This document shows positions 22,497 through 31,021 of a stretch of DNA of 64,000 nucleotides, in pieces. The translations under genes and the position numbers were made by a program. Source of the stretch: Pseudoxanthomonas sp. (GTDB lineage: Bacteria > Pseudomonadota > Gammaproteobacteria > Xanthomonadales > Xanthomonadaceae). The stretch's first letter is position 1; each line of letters starts with the position of its first letter. Location: positions 2,232,001 to 2,296,000 of the forward strand of contig NZ_CP114978.1 of NCBI RefSeq assembly GCF_027498035.1. The letters run 5' to 3'. The notes under the pieces were generated by a model. That model did no database searches. It was not told the origin of the DNA and saw only the letters and a program-made list of their open reading frames with translations.

Positions 22497-25484
22497 TCAA
22501 AGCAGTGCCACGCCCTGGACGCGCTGCAGGGCCAGTTCCAGCGGCTGTGGACGCCCCAGCAGGAAGCCCTGCACCTGGTCGCAACCGTAGCGGCGCAGCC
22601 ACTCCAGTTCTTCCGGGCGTTCGACGCCTTCGGCAATCATCACCAGGCCCAGGCTGTGGCCCAGCTGCAGCAGCGCGCGACAGATGCTGGCGTTGCGTTC
22701 ATCACGGTCCACGTCGCAGACGAAGGTGCGGTCCAGCTTGATCGAGCTCAGCGGCAGGTGGCGCAGGTAGGACATCGACGAGAAACCAGTGCCGAAATCG
22801 TCCAGCGAAATGCTCACCCCGGCATCGCGCAGGCGCTGCATGGTGGCCTTGCCCTGCTCTGGCCGGTTCATCACCACCGTCTCGGTCAGCTCCATGTGCA
22901 GCGCACCCGGCGAGATGCCGGCCTGGGTGCAGGCCGCTTCCAGTTCGCGGGGGAGATCAACCTGCAGCATCTGCACCGCGGAGACGTTGACCGCCACTGG
23001 CAGGTCGCCACAGCCCTGGCGCTGCAGCCAGGCCTGCGCCTGCGCGGCGCGGCGCAGGACCCAGTTGCCCAATGGCACGATCAGGCCGGTGTCCTCGCAC
23101 AGCGGGATGAAATCACTGGGCGGGATGTTGCTGCCATCGGCCTGCGGCCAGCGCACCAGGGCTTCCAGCGCGGCCACGCCGCCATCGGCCACCCGCACGA
23201 TGGGCTGGAAGTGCAGCTCGAATTCGTTCTGCTCGATCGCCGTGCGCAGGCGCGCGGCCAGGCGCAGGCGGTCGCTATAGCGGCGGGCCAGGGCGCCGTC
23301 GTAGCGCGAGATCTCGAACGCAGCCGATTCCAGGGCATGCGCGGCCAGTGCGGCATTGCCGATGATGCGCTCGGCGCGATGGCCGCTACCGTCGTCCTCG
23401 GCCAGGCCGAAGCGCGCGTCCAGACGCTGCATGGACCCATCGCTGTCGCCAATGGGCTCGCGCACCGCTTCGATCGCCGCTTCAATCGCGGCCGCCGACC
23501 GCTGCGGGTGCAGGATCGCCAGCACGAAATCCTCATCCGGCTGGTGCGCAGCCAGGCCGAAGTCGTCCGCCCATTGCTGCAGGCGCCCGGCCAGGGTCCG
23601 CAACACGTTGTCGGCGGCCTCCCGGCCCAGCGAATCCCGGATCGGCTGCAATCCGCGCAGCTGCAGGTAAACCACCTGGTAGCCGGGCGCCTGGCCCTGG
23701 TCCAGGCGATCTCCCAGCGTCTGCACGTTGATCAGGCCGGTGGTCTGGTCGTGGCGGGCACGGTAGGCCAACTCCTTTTCGTACTCGATCCGTTCCGAGA
23801 CATCCTCGGCCAGCACCAGCCACGCATCCTGCCCACCGAAACGGATCTCGCTGCCATGGATGCGCGCCTGCAGGGTCGAACCATCCTTGCGCCGGTGCTG
23901 CGACACGTGCGCGCTTTCGAAGCCGGTCACCGTGCCCTGCATCGACCCTCCGGTATCGGGCAGGCCGCCCGGACAGATGTCGCGCAGCTGCATGGTCAGG
24001 AATTGTTCGCGGCTGAAGCCGTACTGCAGCGACGCGGCGCGATTGACTTCCAGGAACCGTTGCGTGCGCGCGTCATGCACCCAGAACGGCAGCGGATTGC
24101 GGTCGAAGATCAGCCGGAACTGACGCTCGGCATCGGTGACGCGCGACATCGCCTCCATGCGCTCGCTGATGTCCACCAACGTGCCGGTCATGCGCGGGAT
24201 GCCCGACTCGTCCTGGACCACGCCACCACGGGCCACCACCCAACGCTCGGTGCCATCGTCGGCCACCAGCCGGAACTCGCTGGAGAACGCGCTGTGGCTG
24301 CGCCAGGCGCTGACAAAGCGGCGACGCAGCATGCCGCGGTCCTGGGCGTGCACATGGCGGCCAAGGGTCCGCAATGAAGCGGTCTCCTCGCCGCCCAGGC
24401 CGAACATGCGGCTGATGTCGCCGCCCCAGGCCAGCTCACCGCTTCCATGCTCCAGCGCCCAGGCGCCCACCTTGCCGGTGTGCTGGGCCAACCGCAGGTG
24501 TTCGCTGTTGCGCTGGAGCTGATGCAGCATCTCGCGCTGGTCGCTGTCGACGCGGCGGACCGCACGCAGCATCAGCAACAACCCTCCCCAGTACAGCAGG
24601 TACAACAGCACCGCCACGACCAGGATCGCGACCCACGGCGCCAGCACCTCGCGCTTGGAGAGGCCTGCCCAAACCTGGAGCGGATAGGGCTTCAGCCCGC
24701 GCACCGCCACGATCCGGCGCAGGCCGTCGATTTGGCTGGTGTGTTCGGTGATCCGCGAGGTGTCACCGCTCAGCGCCATCGGCGACGGGCCTGCCACATG
24801 GCGACCGATGATGCCGGGCTGGCGCAGCAGGCTGCGGGCCAGGACCACGTCCCCTGGACCGACGATGCTGGCCACGCCGTCGCGACCGGCATCCAGGCCA
24901 TCGACCATGGTCTGCAGCTCATCGGTGTACAGGCGAGTCAGCAGCCAGCGCGGGGGAACGTTGCCGCCATCGGGCATCGGCAAGGCGATCGGCAGCACCC
25001 AGCGCCCACCTTCCACTTCAACCGGCGGGCCGAAGCGCAGCGCGCTGCCCTGGCCATGGGCCGCGCTGTCGATCCATCGGGAAAAACCCGCATCGCCCTG
25101 GCCGCGGGTCAGGGCCGCGCCCTTCCCGTCGACCAGCACGATGCTGTGGATCTCGTGATGGCGTTCCACCACGCCGGCGATGGACTCACTGATCAGTGCC
25201 GGTGCCTGGCCAGGCACGGCGTTCATGAGCTGGGCCGCGTCGCTGGCGATGCCGCGCATGGCCCGTTCGATGTTACGCAGCTCCAGGATGAGCACGCGCT
25301 CCATGCCTGCCACCAAGGCCTGGCTCTGGCGCTCGGCGCCCTCCAGCCGGTTGCGCCGGTCGCTGATCACCCAGTAGCCCATTCCCACGGCAAGCGCCAC
25401 AGCCAGCAGCAGGCCGAAGCGCAGCACTGTCCGGGCCTGCACGACCGAACGGAATGGACGATGGCGTGAATCGAGACGATCCAT
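22497..25484 (-). CDS. Membrane PAS/degenerate GGDEF/EAL cyclic-di-GMP protein
   Basis: 995 aa from the ATG at 25484. A membrane span at about 22-42 and a second at about 284-306 enclose a periplasmic sensor domain. Two PAS domains follow (about 330-580), each ending in an Ile-Ser-Glu-Arg or Val-Ser-Glu-Arg linker. The GGDEF-like domain (about 590-735) has His-Gln-Pro-Asp-Glu-Asp where Gly-Gly-Asp-Glu-Phe should be, so cyclase activity is unlikely. The EAL domain (about 745-990) looks intact: Glu-Ala-Leu-Val-Arg-Trp, Asn-Val-Ser, Glu-Leu-Thr-Glu-Thr, Asp-Asp-Phe-Gly-Thr-Gly, Lys-Leu-Asp and Glu-Gly-Val-Glu. It is probably a c-di-GMP phosphodiesterase that senses a periplasmic and a cytoplasmic cue. 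Confidence 0.9.
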   Translation of the reverse strand: MDRLDSRHRPFRSVVQARTVLRFGLLLAVALAVGMGYWVISDRRNRLEGAERQSQALVAGMERVLILELRNIERAMRGIASDAAQLMNAVPGQAPALISESIAGVVERHHEIHSIVLVDGKGAALTRGQGDAGFSRWIDSAAHGQGSALRFGPPVEVEGGRWVLPIALPMPDGGNVPPRWLLTRLYTDELQTMVDGLDAGRDGVASIVGPGDVVLARSLLRQPGIIGRHVAGPSPMALSGDTSRITEHTSQIDGLRRIVAVRGLKPYPLQVWAGLSKREVLAPWVAILVVAVLLYLLYWGGLLLMLRAVRRVDSDQREMLHQLQRNSEHLRLAQHTGKVGAWALEHGSGELAWGGDISRMFGLGGEETASLRTLGRHVHAQDRGMLRRRFVSAWRSHSAFSSEFRLVADDGTERWVVARGGVVQDESGIPRMTGTLVDISERMEAMSRVTDAERQFRLIFDRNPLPFWVHDARTQRFLEVNRAASLQYGFSREQFLTMQLRDICPGGLPDTGGSMQGTVTGFESAHVSQHRRKDGSTLQARIHGSEIRFGGQDAWLVLAEDVSERIEYEKELAYRARHDQTTGLINVQTLGDRLDQGQAPGYQVVYLQLRGLQPIRDSLGREAADNVLRTLAGRLQQWADDFGLAAHQPDEDFVLAILHPQRSAAAIEAAIEAVREPIGDSDGSMQRLDARFGLAEDDGSGHRAERIIGNAALAAHALESAAFEISRYDGALARRYSDRLRLAARLRTAIEQNEFELHFQPIVRVADGGVAALEALVRWPQADGSNIPPSDFIPLCEDTGLIVPLGNWVLRRAAQAQAWLQRQGCGDLPVAVNVSAVQMLQVDLPRELEAACTQAGISPGALHMELTETVVMNRPEQGKATMQRLRDAGVSISLDDFGTGFSSMSYLRHLPLSSIKLDRTFVCDVDRDERNASICRALLQLGHSLGLVMIAEGVERPEELEWLRRYGCDQVQGFLLGRPQPLELALQRVQGVALL

Positions 25485-25662
25485 GTTGGTGCGCACTTGG
25501 ATGGATTCCCCCCGCTTCCCGATCAACAGGAAGCCCGGCCGCCGCCATGTTCCGCTCCCCGGAGCAAGGCAACCTGCCGGAGCATACGCCGTTGATGATG
25601 GGAGCGGCAGACAGTCGGGGCCCGCAGCGCTCGGCGGACGCGCGCCGCCACAGATGCTGGGC

Positions 25663-26577
25663 TCACGGCCAGTGGTGCAGCGTGGTCGTGGACACGTCCA
25701 TGCGCGCGCAGGCCCGTGCGGATACACCGTCGGTGAGCGCGGCACGGAACAGCGGCGCCATCCCGCGCAAGGTGGTCGACGCCAGCGCGGCCCGTGCCCG
25801 TTGTCCCCTGCCGATGGCGAGCAGCGGCAAGGCCCAGTCCGGCAGCAGCGCCACCGCGGCCCCCAGGAACAGGTCGCGCGAGATCCCCGCGACCGGCACC
25901 GGCAGCGCGATCCGGGCCAGGACTTCCATCACTTCGCGCGAGCGCTCATCGAATCGCAGCTGCGGCTGCATGGTGGCGAAGTAGTCGCGGACCTGCGCCT
26001 GCGAGGCCGGCACATCCTTGGCACCGAGGGCTTCGGCCACCCGGCGCACCTCGTCGTAATAGCAGTCGGCCATCGCATCGGGCACAGACCGGCAGTACAT
26101 GCGGTAGCCCTGCAGGAAACCATGGGCCTCGGTCACGTGCACCCAGGTCAGCAGGTCTGGATCATCGGCGGCATAGGGCTGGCCGTCGGCGGTGCTGCCA
26201 CGGACGTGGTGATGGATACCACGCACCCGCTCGATCAGTTGCCGTGCCTGCCCGGTCGAAGCGTAGGTGGTGCCGGCGACGAAGGCCGTCGTCCTACGCA
26301 GCCTTCCGACCAGGTCGCCACGGAAATTGGAGTGGTCATGGACCCCGGCCAGCGCGCGCGGATGCAGGGCCTGCAGCATCAACGACGACAGTCCGCCGGA
26401 CAGCATGCCCGGGAAGTCAGCATGGATGCGCCAGGTCACGCTATCGGGGCCGAACAGCCCCGCATCGCCGGCCGGATGGTCGTAATCCAGGCCGGATTGC
26501 CCACACGGGAAGGCGCCCAGCACCCAGCGACGGATGGGCTGCGTGGCGGGCCGGACCAGGGTACGCAGCATCGACAT
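25663..26577 (-). CDS. DUF2236/MpaB-like oxygenase family protein
   Basis: 304 aa from the ATG at 26577. Residues near 42-80 (Phe-Gly-Pro-Asp-Ser-Val-Thr-Trp then Leu-Leu-Gln-type helices with Ala-Leu-His-Pro-Arg-Ala-Leu-Ala-Gly-Val) and a later Thr-Trp-Val-His-Val-Thr-Glu-Ala fit the DUF2236/oxygenase MpaB family, which includes heme-b latex-clearing proteins. The His and Arg residues in those segments are candidate heme ligands. Substrate unknown. No signal peptide. Its 3' end lies 178 bp before the start of the GGDEF/EAL gene. Confidence 0.85.
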   Translation of the reverse strand: MSMLRTLVRPATQPIRRWVLGAFPCGQSGLDYDHPAGDAGLFGPDSVTWRIHADFPGMLSGGLSSLMLQALHPRALAGVHDHSNFRGDLVGRLRRTTAFVAGTTYASTGQARQLIERVRGIHHHVRGSTADGQPYAADDPDLLTWVHVTEAHGFLQGYRMYCRSVPDAMADCYYDEVRRVAEALGAKDVPASQAQVRDYFATMQPQLRFDERSREVMEVLARIALPVPVAGISRDLFLGAAVALLPDWALPLLAIGRGQRARAALASTTLRGMAPLFRAALTDGVSARACARMDVSTTTLHHWP

Positions 26578-26729
26578 GCCGCCATCGTACCGGCAGGTTG
26601 GCGATCCCCGAAGGCAGCGGCAGACACCGCTTCGCAACAGGGCGGGTTCGGCCGGGAACCGGCCCGGAAACAGGAAAGCGCCCGATGGGCGCCTTCTCCA
26701 GGACCGAAGAACGCCTGGCTCCGCAGGCA

Positions 26730-27023
26730 TCAACCCTTGATGCGCTGCCAGACCTCGGCATAGACCGCGCGGGCCTCCTCCAGGGTCAGCCCGCGCGAAC
26801 GCACCGCCTGCAAATTGGCATACAACGCCGAGCCGGTGTCCTCGTCGGTATGCGGATGGTTGAGGTACACGTCGTAGGCACTGGACAGTGCCGGCCAGTA
26901 GAGCTCGAACGAGCGATGCTGCGAGGCGCGCGGCATGTGTTCGTAGCGTTGTCGCCAGTATTCACGCTCACGATCGATATCGATGAGGATTGCGCGGTCG
27001 TTGTCGTCAGGCTGATAGCTCAT
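26730..27023 (-). CDS. Unknown small protein, paralog A of a tandem pair
   Basis: 97 aa from the ATG at 27023. I do not recognise a family. It is soluble, aromatic-rich (Tyr-Trp-Arg-Gln-Arg-Tyr) and contains Tyr-Leu-Asn-His-Pro-His and Ala-Leu-Tyr-Ala-Asn. The same layout (Ile-Asp-Arg-Glu-Arg, a Trp-Pro segment, Tyr-x-x-Tyr-Leu-x-His-Pro-His, Tyr-Ala-Asn) occurs in the next gene upstream, so the two are diverged duplicates. It is followed by the MpaB-like gene on the same strand. Confidence 0.7.
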   Translation of the reverse strand: MSYQPDDNDRAILIDIDREREYWRQRYEHMPRASQHRSFELYWPALSSAYDVYLNHPHTDEDTGSALYANLQAVRSRGLTLEEARAVYAEVWQRIKG

Positions 27024-27243
27024 GCGTTTCCAGAGTTGAACCCGGTGAGCCGGGATGTTCCCCGGCACTCAAGGCTTGCAGCGCAGTTGTAGCGCCCCCG
27101 TCGAGAATTACGTGAATTTGAAGTTAAGGGCAAGGAAAGACGCGTTGAGCGTCACACCTTGCAGCGCCCCAGCGCCCGCATCCGGAATGGGTGCCGATCC
27201 ACGTCCCGCGCCGCACGGTGACACACCGTCCGGCCGCAAGGCC

Positions 27244-27582
27244 TCAGGCCTGCACGGCGTGCGGATATTCCAGCCGGGTCGTGGCTTGGTGAATCCGGTC
27301 CATCACCCTGCCGAAGATCCGGCCGGCGATGGTCGATTCCAGCGACTGGGCGACGATCTCGGGTGAATTGGCGTACATCACCGCGCCAACATCCCGGCCG
27401 GCATGCGGATGGTGCAGATAGATGTGATAGGCGCGCACCAGCAGCGGCCAGCAGGCGTCGAACCCGTCCGCGGCCTGGTGGCAAGGCAACTCGCGGTAAT
27501 GGCTCTTCCAGAAAGCGCGTTCGCGATCGATGCTGACGATGATGCACGCGGCGTCTTCACGCCGTTCGGTCTGGATCTTCAT
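27244..27582 (-). CDS. Unknown small protein, paralog B of a tandem pair
   Basis: 112 aa from the ATG at 27582 (ribosome site GGAAGCTCCCCC). It shares with paralog A the order Ile-Asp-Arg-Glu-Arg, Trp-Pro, Tyr-x-Ile-Tyr-Leu-His-His-Pro-His and Met-Tyr-Ala-Asn. No membrane span, signal peptide or catalytic motif is obvious. The intervening 220 bp (27024-27243) include an AT-richer stretch near 27110-27160 and show no further gene. Confidence 0.7.
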   Translation of the reverse strand: MKIQTERREDAACIIVSIDRERAFWKSHYRELPCHQAADGFDACWPLLVRAYHIYLHHPHAGRDVGAVMYANSPEIVAQSLESTIAGRIFGRVMDRIHQATTRLEYPHAVQA

Positions 27583-27799
27583 GGGGGAGCTTCCGTGGGG
27601 GATGGAGGCACCTTCGACTTTCGTCTCGGCTGACTTACCGTGATGTGAAGAACGCTGCAACGCAGCATTCACGGCCATCTGCGCGTGATTCCTCTTCGAC
27701 CTATGTCTCACGGAATATTGCCGATCCGTAGGCTTATGCTGCCGGCAAGCGGAGACCCCACGCGGCCACCGCCCTCCCAGCCACTGCGAGGATCCGGAC

Positions 27800-28381
27800 A
27801 TGAGTGACCTGTTCAAGGGCTTGAACCTGCTGATCGCCGACAACGAGCTTCACCGCAAGCCGTTGGACCAGCAGGCGGCGTACTGGCTGAGCAAGACCGA
27901 CCGCGGCATCGAACACGAGATCCATCTGCTGGACGTGGCCAAGGGCCAGTGGCTGGCTGGTTCGGTGATGGTGTGGCTGGGCGCCTCGCTGACGGCGCTG
28001 GCGATCATTGCCGACAACCTGTGGGAACACAGCTACAACCCCAGCTTTCCCAAGATCGTCCTGGTGCTGCTGATCTGGGTGGCCATGCTGTTCGTGCTGT
28101 GGCTGATCGCCCAGGTCTTCGACCAGAAGGCCGGCTTCTCGCGCTGGGTGACCGCGTTCTCCAGTCGCGAACCGGTGACCTCGGAAAGCGATTCGGTCGA
28201 ACAGGTCCAGGAAGCGCTGGAGTTCGCGCGCATTTACCCGGACATCCTCGACTACAAGCGGCGCGTGGTCGCACGCCGTCCGCTGCGCCATGAGGACATC
28301 CGCATCATGCGCGAGATGGGCCGCCAGCGACGCCATGCCGAACTGGCCCGCGAACTGACCCAGCTGGGAAGCGACAGCTGA
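27800..28381 (+). CDS. Two-span inner-membrane protein of unknown function
   Basis: 193 aa with no recognised family. Two hydrophobic segments at about 53-72 and 84-106 flank a short loop; both termini are charged and probably cytoplasmic. The C-terminal third is helical and Arg/Glu-rich (Met-Arg-Glu-Met-Gly-Arg-Gln-Arg-Arg). Start 27800 follows GAGGATCCGGAC. It is divergent from the unknown paralog gene B and ends before a hairpin terminator. Confidence 0.75.
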   Translation: MSDLFKGLNLLIADNELHRKPLDQQAAYWLSKTDRGIEHEIHLLDVAKGQWLAGSVMVWLGASLTALAIIADNLWEHSYNPSFPKIVLVLLIWVAMLFVLWLIAQVFDQKAGFSRWVTAFSSREPVTSESDSVEQVQEALEFARIYPDILDYKRRVVARRPLRHEDIRIMREMGRQRRHAELARELTQLGSDS

Positions 28382-28411
28382 AGCCAGGTTGCCAGCACGA
28401 ATGACATACGC

Positions 28412-28436
28412 GAACGCCGGGCCTGTCCCGGCGTTC
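28412..28436 (+). terminator. Hairpin terminator after the two-span membrane protein gene
   Basis: Perfect 10-bp arms GAACGCCGGG (28412-28421) and CCCGGCGTTC (28427-28436) with a 5-base loop, followed by TGCTGT. It lies 30 bp after the stop codon. The T-tract is weak. Confidence 0.6.
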
Positions 28437-28500
28437 TGCTGTGCGCAGCAGGTCCAGCACGGCAGAATCGGATGATTCCACTTGCCCGCAAGGACACCCG

Positions 28501-29692
28501 ATGCATCGCCGTCACTTCCTGCGCCAGGCTGGCGCGCTGGCTGCCGTTGCAGGCACCGGCTCGCTGCTCGCGCAGACACCAGCGTCTTCTCCCACTGCAG
28601 CGCTGTTGGGCCAACTGCCATTTTCCGCGCCCAAGCCGCTGGCACCGATCCACGCGCGCGCGGATCGCGTGGTCGCGGTCACCGTCTGCACCCGACCGTT
28701 CCGCGCGCAGGGGCCACGCATCGAAGCCGAACGCATGGGCCGGCGCACGGTGGTGCACCAGTACGGGCATGGTGGCAGCGGCTGGTCGCTGTCGTGGGGT
28801 TCGGCGCAACAGGCGGTACGCCTGGCGATGGCGACCGGCGAGACCGAGATCGCGGTGATCGGCTGCGGCGCGATCGGCATCACCACCGCGCGCGTGGCGC
28901 AGAACGCCGGCCTGAAGGTCCGCATCTACGCCAAGGAGACCCTGCCGATGTCGCGTTCGTTCATGGCCACGGGGCAGTGGACGCCGGACTCGCGCATCTG
29001 CAGCACCGAGCACGCCACGCCGGAGTTCAAGGCGCTGTGGACGCAGATGGCGACAGCTTCCTTCCAGCAGTACCAGCGCATGCTCGGCTTTCCCGGTGCA
29101 ACCGGTCGAATGGCGCGACAGCTACGTGCTGTCGGAGGTGCCGTTCGACCAACCCGCCGGCGGCAGTGCCGAGGACGACGAGCCGGACTACCCGTCGCTG
29201 GAATCGGAGCTGCTCTACGGCATCCGCCCGCATGGCGTGAAACTGCAGGCCAGCGAGCATCCGTTCCCGGTGGCGTACGCGGCCCGCTATCCCGGCATGA
29301 TCTTCAACATCAGCGCCTACGCGCAGATGCTGCTGGACGACTTCCTGCAGGCAGGCGGCAGCTTCCAGGCACGCGAATTCGAAAGCCCGCGCCAGTTCGC
29401 CGACCTGCGCGAGAAGACCCTGATCAACTGCACCGGTTACGGCGCACGCGCCTTGCTGGGCGATGAAAGCGTGATCCCGGTGCGCGGCCAGACCGCGCGC
29501 CTGGTGCCACAGCCGGAAGTCGACTACGGCCTGTACTGGCGCGGCCACAACCTCAACGTGGTGCCGCGCCGCGACGGCATCCTGGTGCAGGCCCAGCAAC
29601 CGGGCGACTTCAACAACGCCGACACCACCGTCAACCGCGCCGTCACCGATGCGGCGGTGGCGCAGCTGGCCAAGCTGTTTCCCGGCGCATGA
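28501..29692 (+). pseudogene. Tat-exported FAD-dependent D-amino-acid oxidase-like protein, frameshifted
   Basis: The first frame (from the ATG at 28501) begins with a Tat-like signal, Arg-Arg-His-Phe-Leu-Arg-Gln then Ala-rich core, followed by Ile-Gly-Cys-Gly-Ala-Ile-Gly-Ile (FAD Rossmann motif, near residue 120) and Phe-Met-Ala-Thr-Gly-Gln-Trp. Around 29085-29104 homology jumps to the next frame (+1), which continues to the stop at 29692 with Asn-Cys-Thr-Gly-Tyr-Gly-Ala-Arg, Val-Arg-Gly-Gln-Thr-Ala and Arg-Arg-Asp-Gly-Ile. A single extra base near the Gly-Ala-Thr-Gly junction explains it. It is a DAO-type oxidase either broken by mutation or split by a sequencing error. Read as single frames, each half would be non-functional. 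Confidence 0.8.
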
Positions 29693-29703
29693 GTTGACTG
29701 CCG

Positions 29704-29721
29704 CAGGCGTGGAAACGCCTG
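29704..29721 (+). terminator. Small hairpin between convergent genes
   Basis: CAGGCG (29704-29709) pairs with CGCCTG (29716-29721) around TGGAAA, followed by TGTC. It lies between the oxidase end and the convergent Pro-rich protein gene. Weak, but well placed. Confidence 0.35.
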
Positions 29722-29734
29722 TGTCAGGCGCGCG

Positions 29735-30793
29735 TCACCTGCCGCAGGACGACAGGCGCTTGTCGGCGTACCACAGCGCGCGGCGCGACAGGTCGTAGGC
29801 CGCGTCGATGGCCTGCGGCAAGTAGTACTGGGCGCGCTGCACATCGGCACCGTGGGTCAACGCGGTTTCGTTGCGCTCCAGGTCGGTCAGGTTCTTGCGC
29901 ACGTCGGCCAGCCACTTGTCCTTCTGCGGGTCCTTGCACATCAGTGCGCGGCCCTGCAGGGCGTCAAGCTGGGCGTGGATGGCCTTGCTGGCTTCGCCGG
30001 TCGGCTGCGGGGCTTTCTCGAACCCGATCGGCGCGGCCTTGTAGGCGTCGCCGGTGGCTTCGCTGCCCATGTCGGCCTGGTTCTGGGCCAGCGCGGGATT
30101 GAAGCGCGTCTCCGGCGGCGGACGGGCGATGGCGCTGTTGCGATCGCTCTTGAACAGGTCCTTCATCGCCCGGCCGATCTTCTGCCCCGCCAGGTCGCCC
30201 AGGGTGCCACTGGAGGCCCAGTCCTTCTCGAAGCGGGTCTTCTCGTAATGGATCGGGTTCGGCTTTTCCAGCACGTTCCTGGCCTGGGCCTCGTCGCGCG
30301 CGCTGGGCATGCCCGGCGGCGTCCCCGGTGGCGTCGATGGCGGGGCAGCGGCCACGCCGGGGGGAAGGCGGACCTGGCCCTGCTTGGTGTAGATGGCGTT
30401 GGCGATGGATTCCCCGGTGGCCGGGGCCTGGGTCGGCGTGGTCACGACCAGGGCCTTGGGCGGCGCGGGCTGGGCGGCCTGCGGCGTGGCCTTCGCGGGC
30501 GCGGCCTGCGGTGTGGCCGGGGCCTGCGAATGGGCCGGCGTCGCGTTGCGCGGCGTGTTCGGCTGGACCTGCGGCTGGGCGATCCGCGCTGGCGGCGGCA
30601 CCTGTCGCTGGATGAACTCCAGGCGCATCGCCGTGGGATCGGAAGCGCGCAGCGGTCCCAGGCGCGCGAGCGGCGTCTCCAGCAGGACCATGGTGATCAA
30701 CGCCATGATCAATACCGTCAACAGCGCCGCAGGAATCTGCAGCCCAAGCTCGTCCCGCCAGCCTTCTTTCACCACTGCAGCCAAGTGTCGCAA
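29735..30793 (-). CDS. Inner-membrane protein with Pro/Ala-rich periplasmic linker
   Basis: 352 aa, no recognised family. One hydrophobic segment at about 20-41 follows a short cytoplasmic N-terminus. Then comes an Ala/Pro/Gln-rich linker at about 65-165, and a soluble C-terminal domain with Cys residues at 287 and 350, possibly disulfide linked, ending Leu-Ser-Ser-Cys-Gly-Arg. The layout (short cytoplasmic N-terminus, one span, proline-rich periplasmic stretch, small globular domain) resembles TonB- or TolA-like proteins, but no TonB C-terminal motif is visible. Convergent with the oxidase. Confidence 0.7.
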   Translation of the reverse strand: MRHLAAVVKEGWRDELGLQIPAALLTVLIMALITMVLLETPLARLGPLRASDPTAMRLEFIQRQVPPPARIAQPQVQPNTPRNATPAHSQAPATPQAAPAKATPQAAQPAPPKALVVTTPTQAPATGESIANAIYTKQGQVRLPPGVAAAPPSTPPGTPPGMPSARDEAQARNVLEKPNPIHYEKTRFEKDWASSGTLGDLAGQKIGRAMKDLFKSDRNSAIARPPPETRFNPALAQNQADMGSEATGDAYKAAPIGFEKAPQPTGEASKAIHAQLDALQGRALMCKDPQKDKWLADVRKNLTDLERNETALTHGADVQRAQYYLPQAIDAAYDLSRRALWYADKRLSSCGR

Positions 30794-31021
30794 CCATTAC
30801 GCCGATAGCCGGCAAGTGTGCGGGAGCAGCGGCGGCGAGTTGATGCGGTTGTGTTACGCGGCATGACCGCATGCGCGAATTGTTCAGGAAAGCCTGGTGC
30901 GGGGGCAGGCCGCCGATGCTGCGCTGCGGCTCGCCGCCGCCCGCGACGCTGCCTACCATCGCCCCGCCGATAACGGTTACAGCCAGGTGGCGCCATGCCT
31001 TTCAGACCGCGGCCTCGGGCC

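Noticed and set aside
22656..24377. 573-aa plus-strand frame opposite the GGDEF/EAL gene
   Set aside because: Shadow of the real gene; Arg/Gln/His-rich and no domain.
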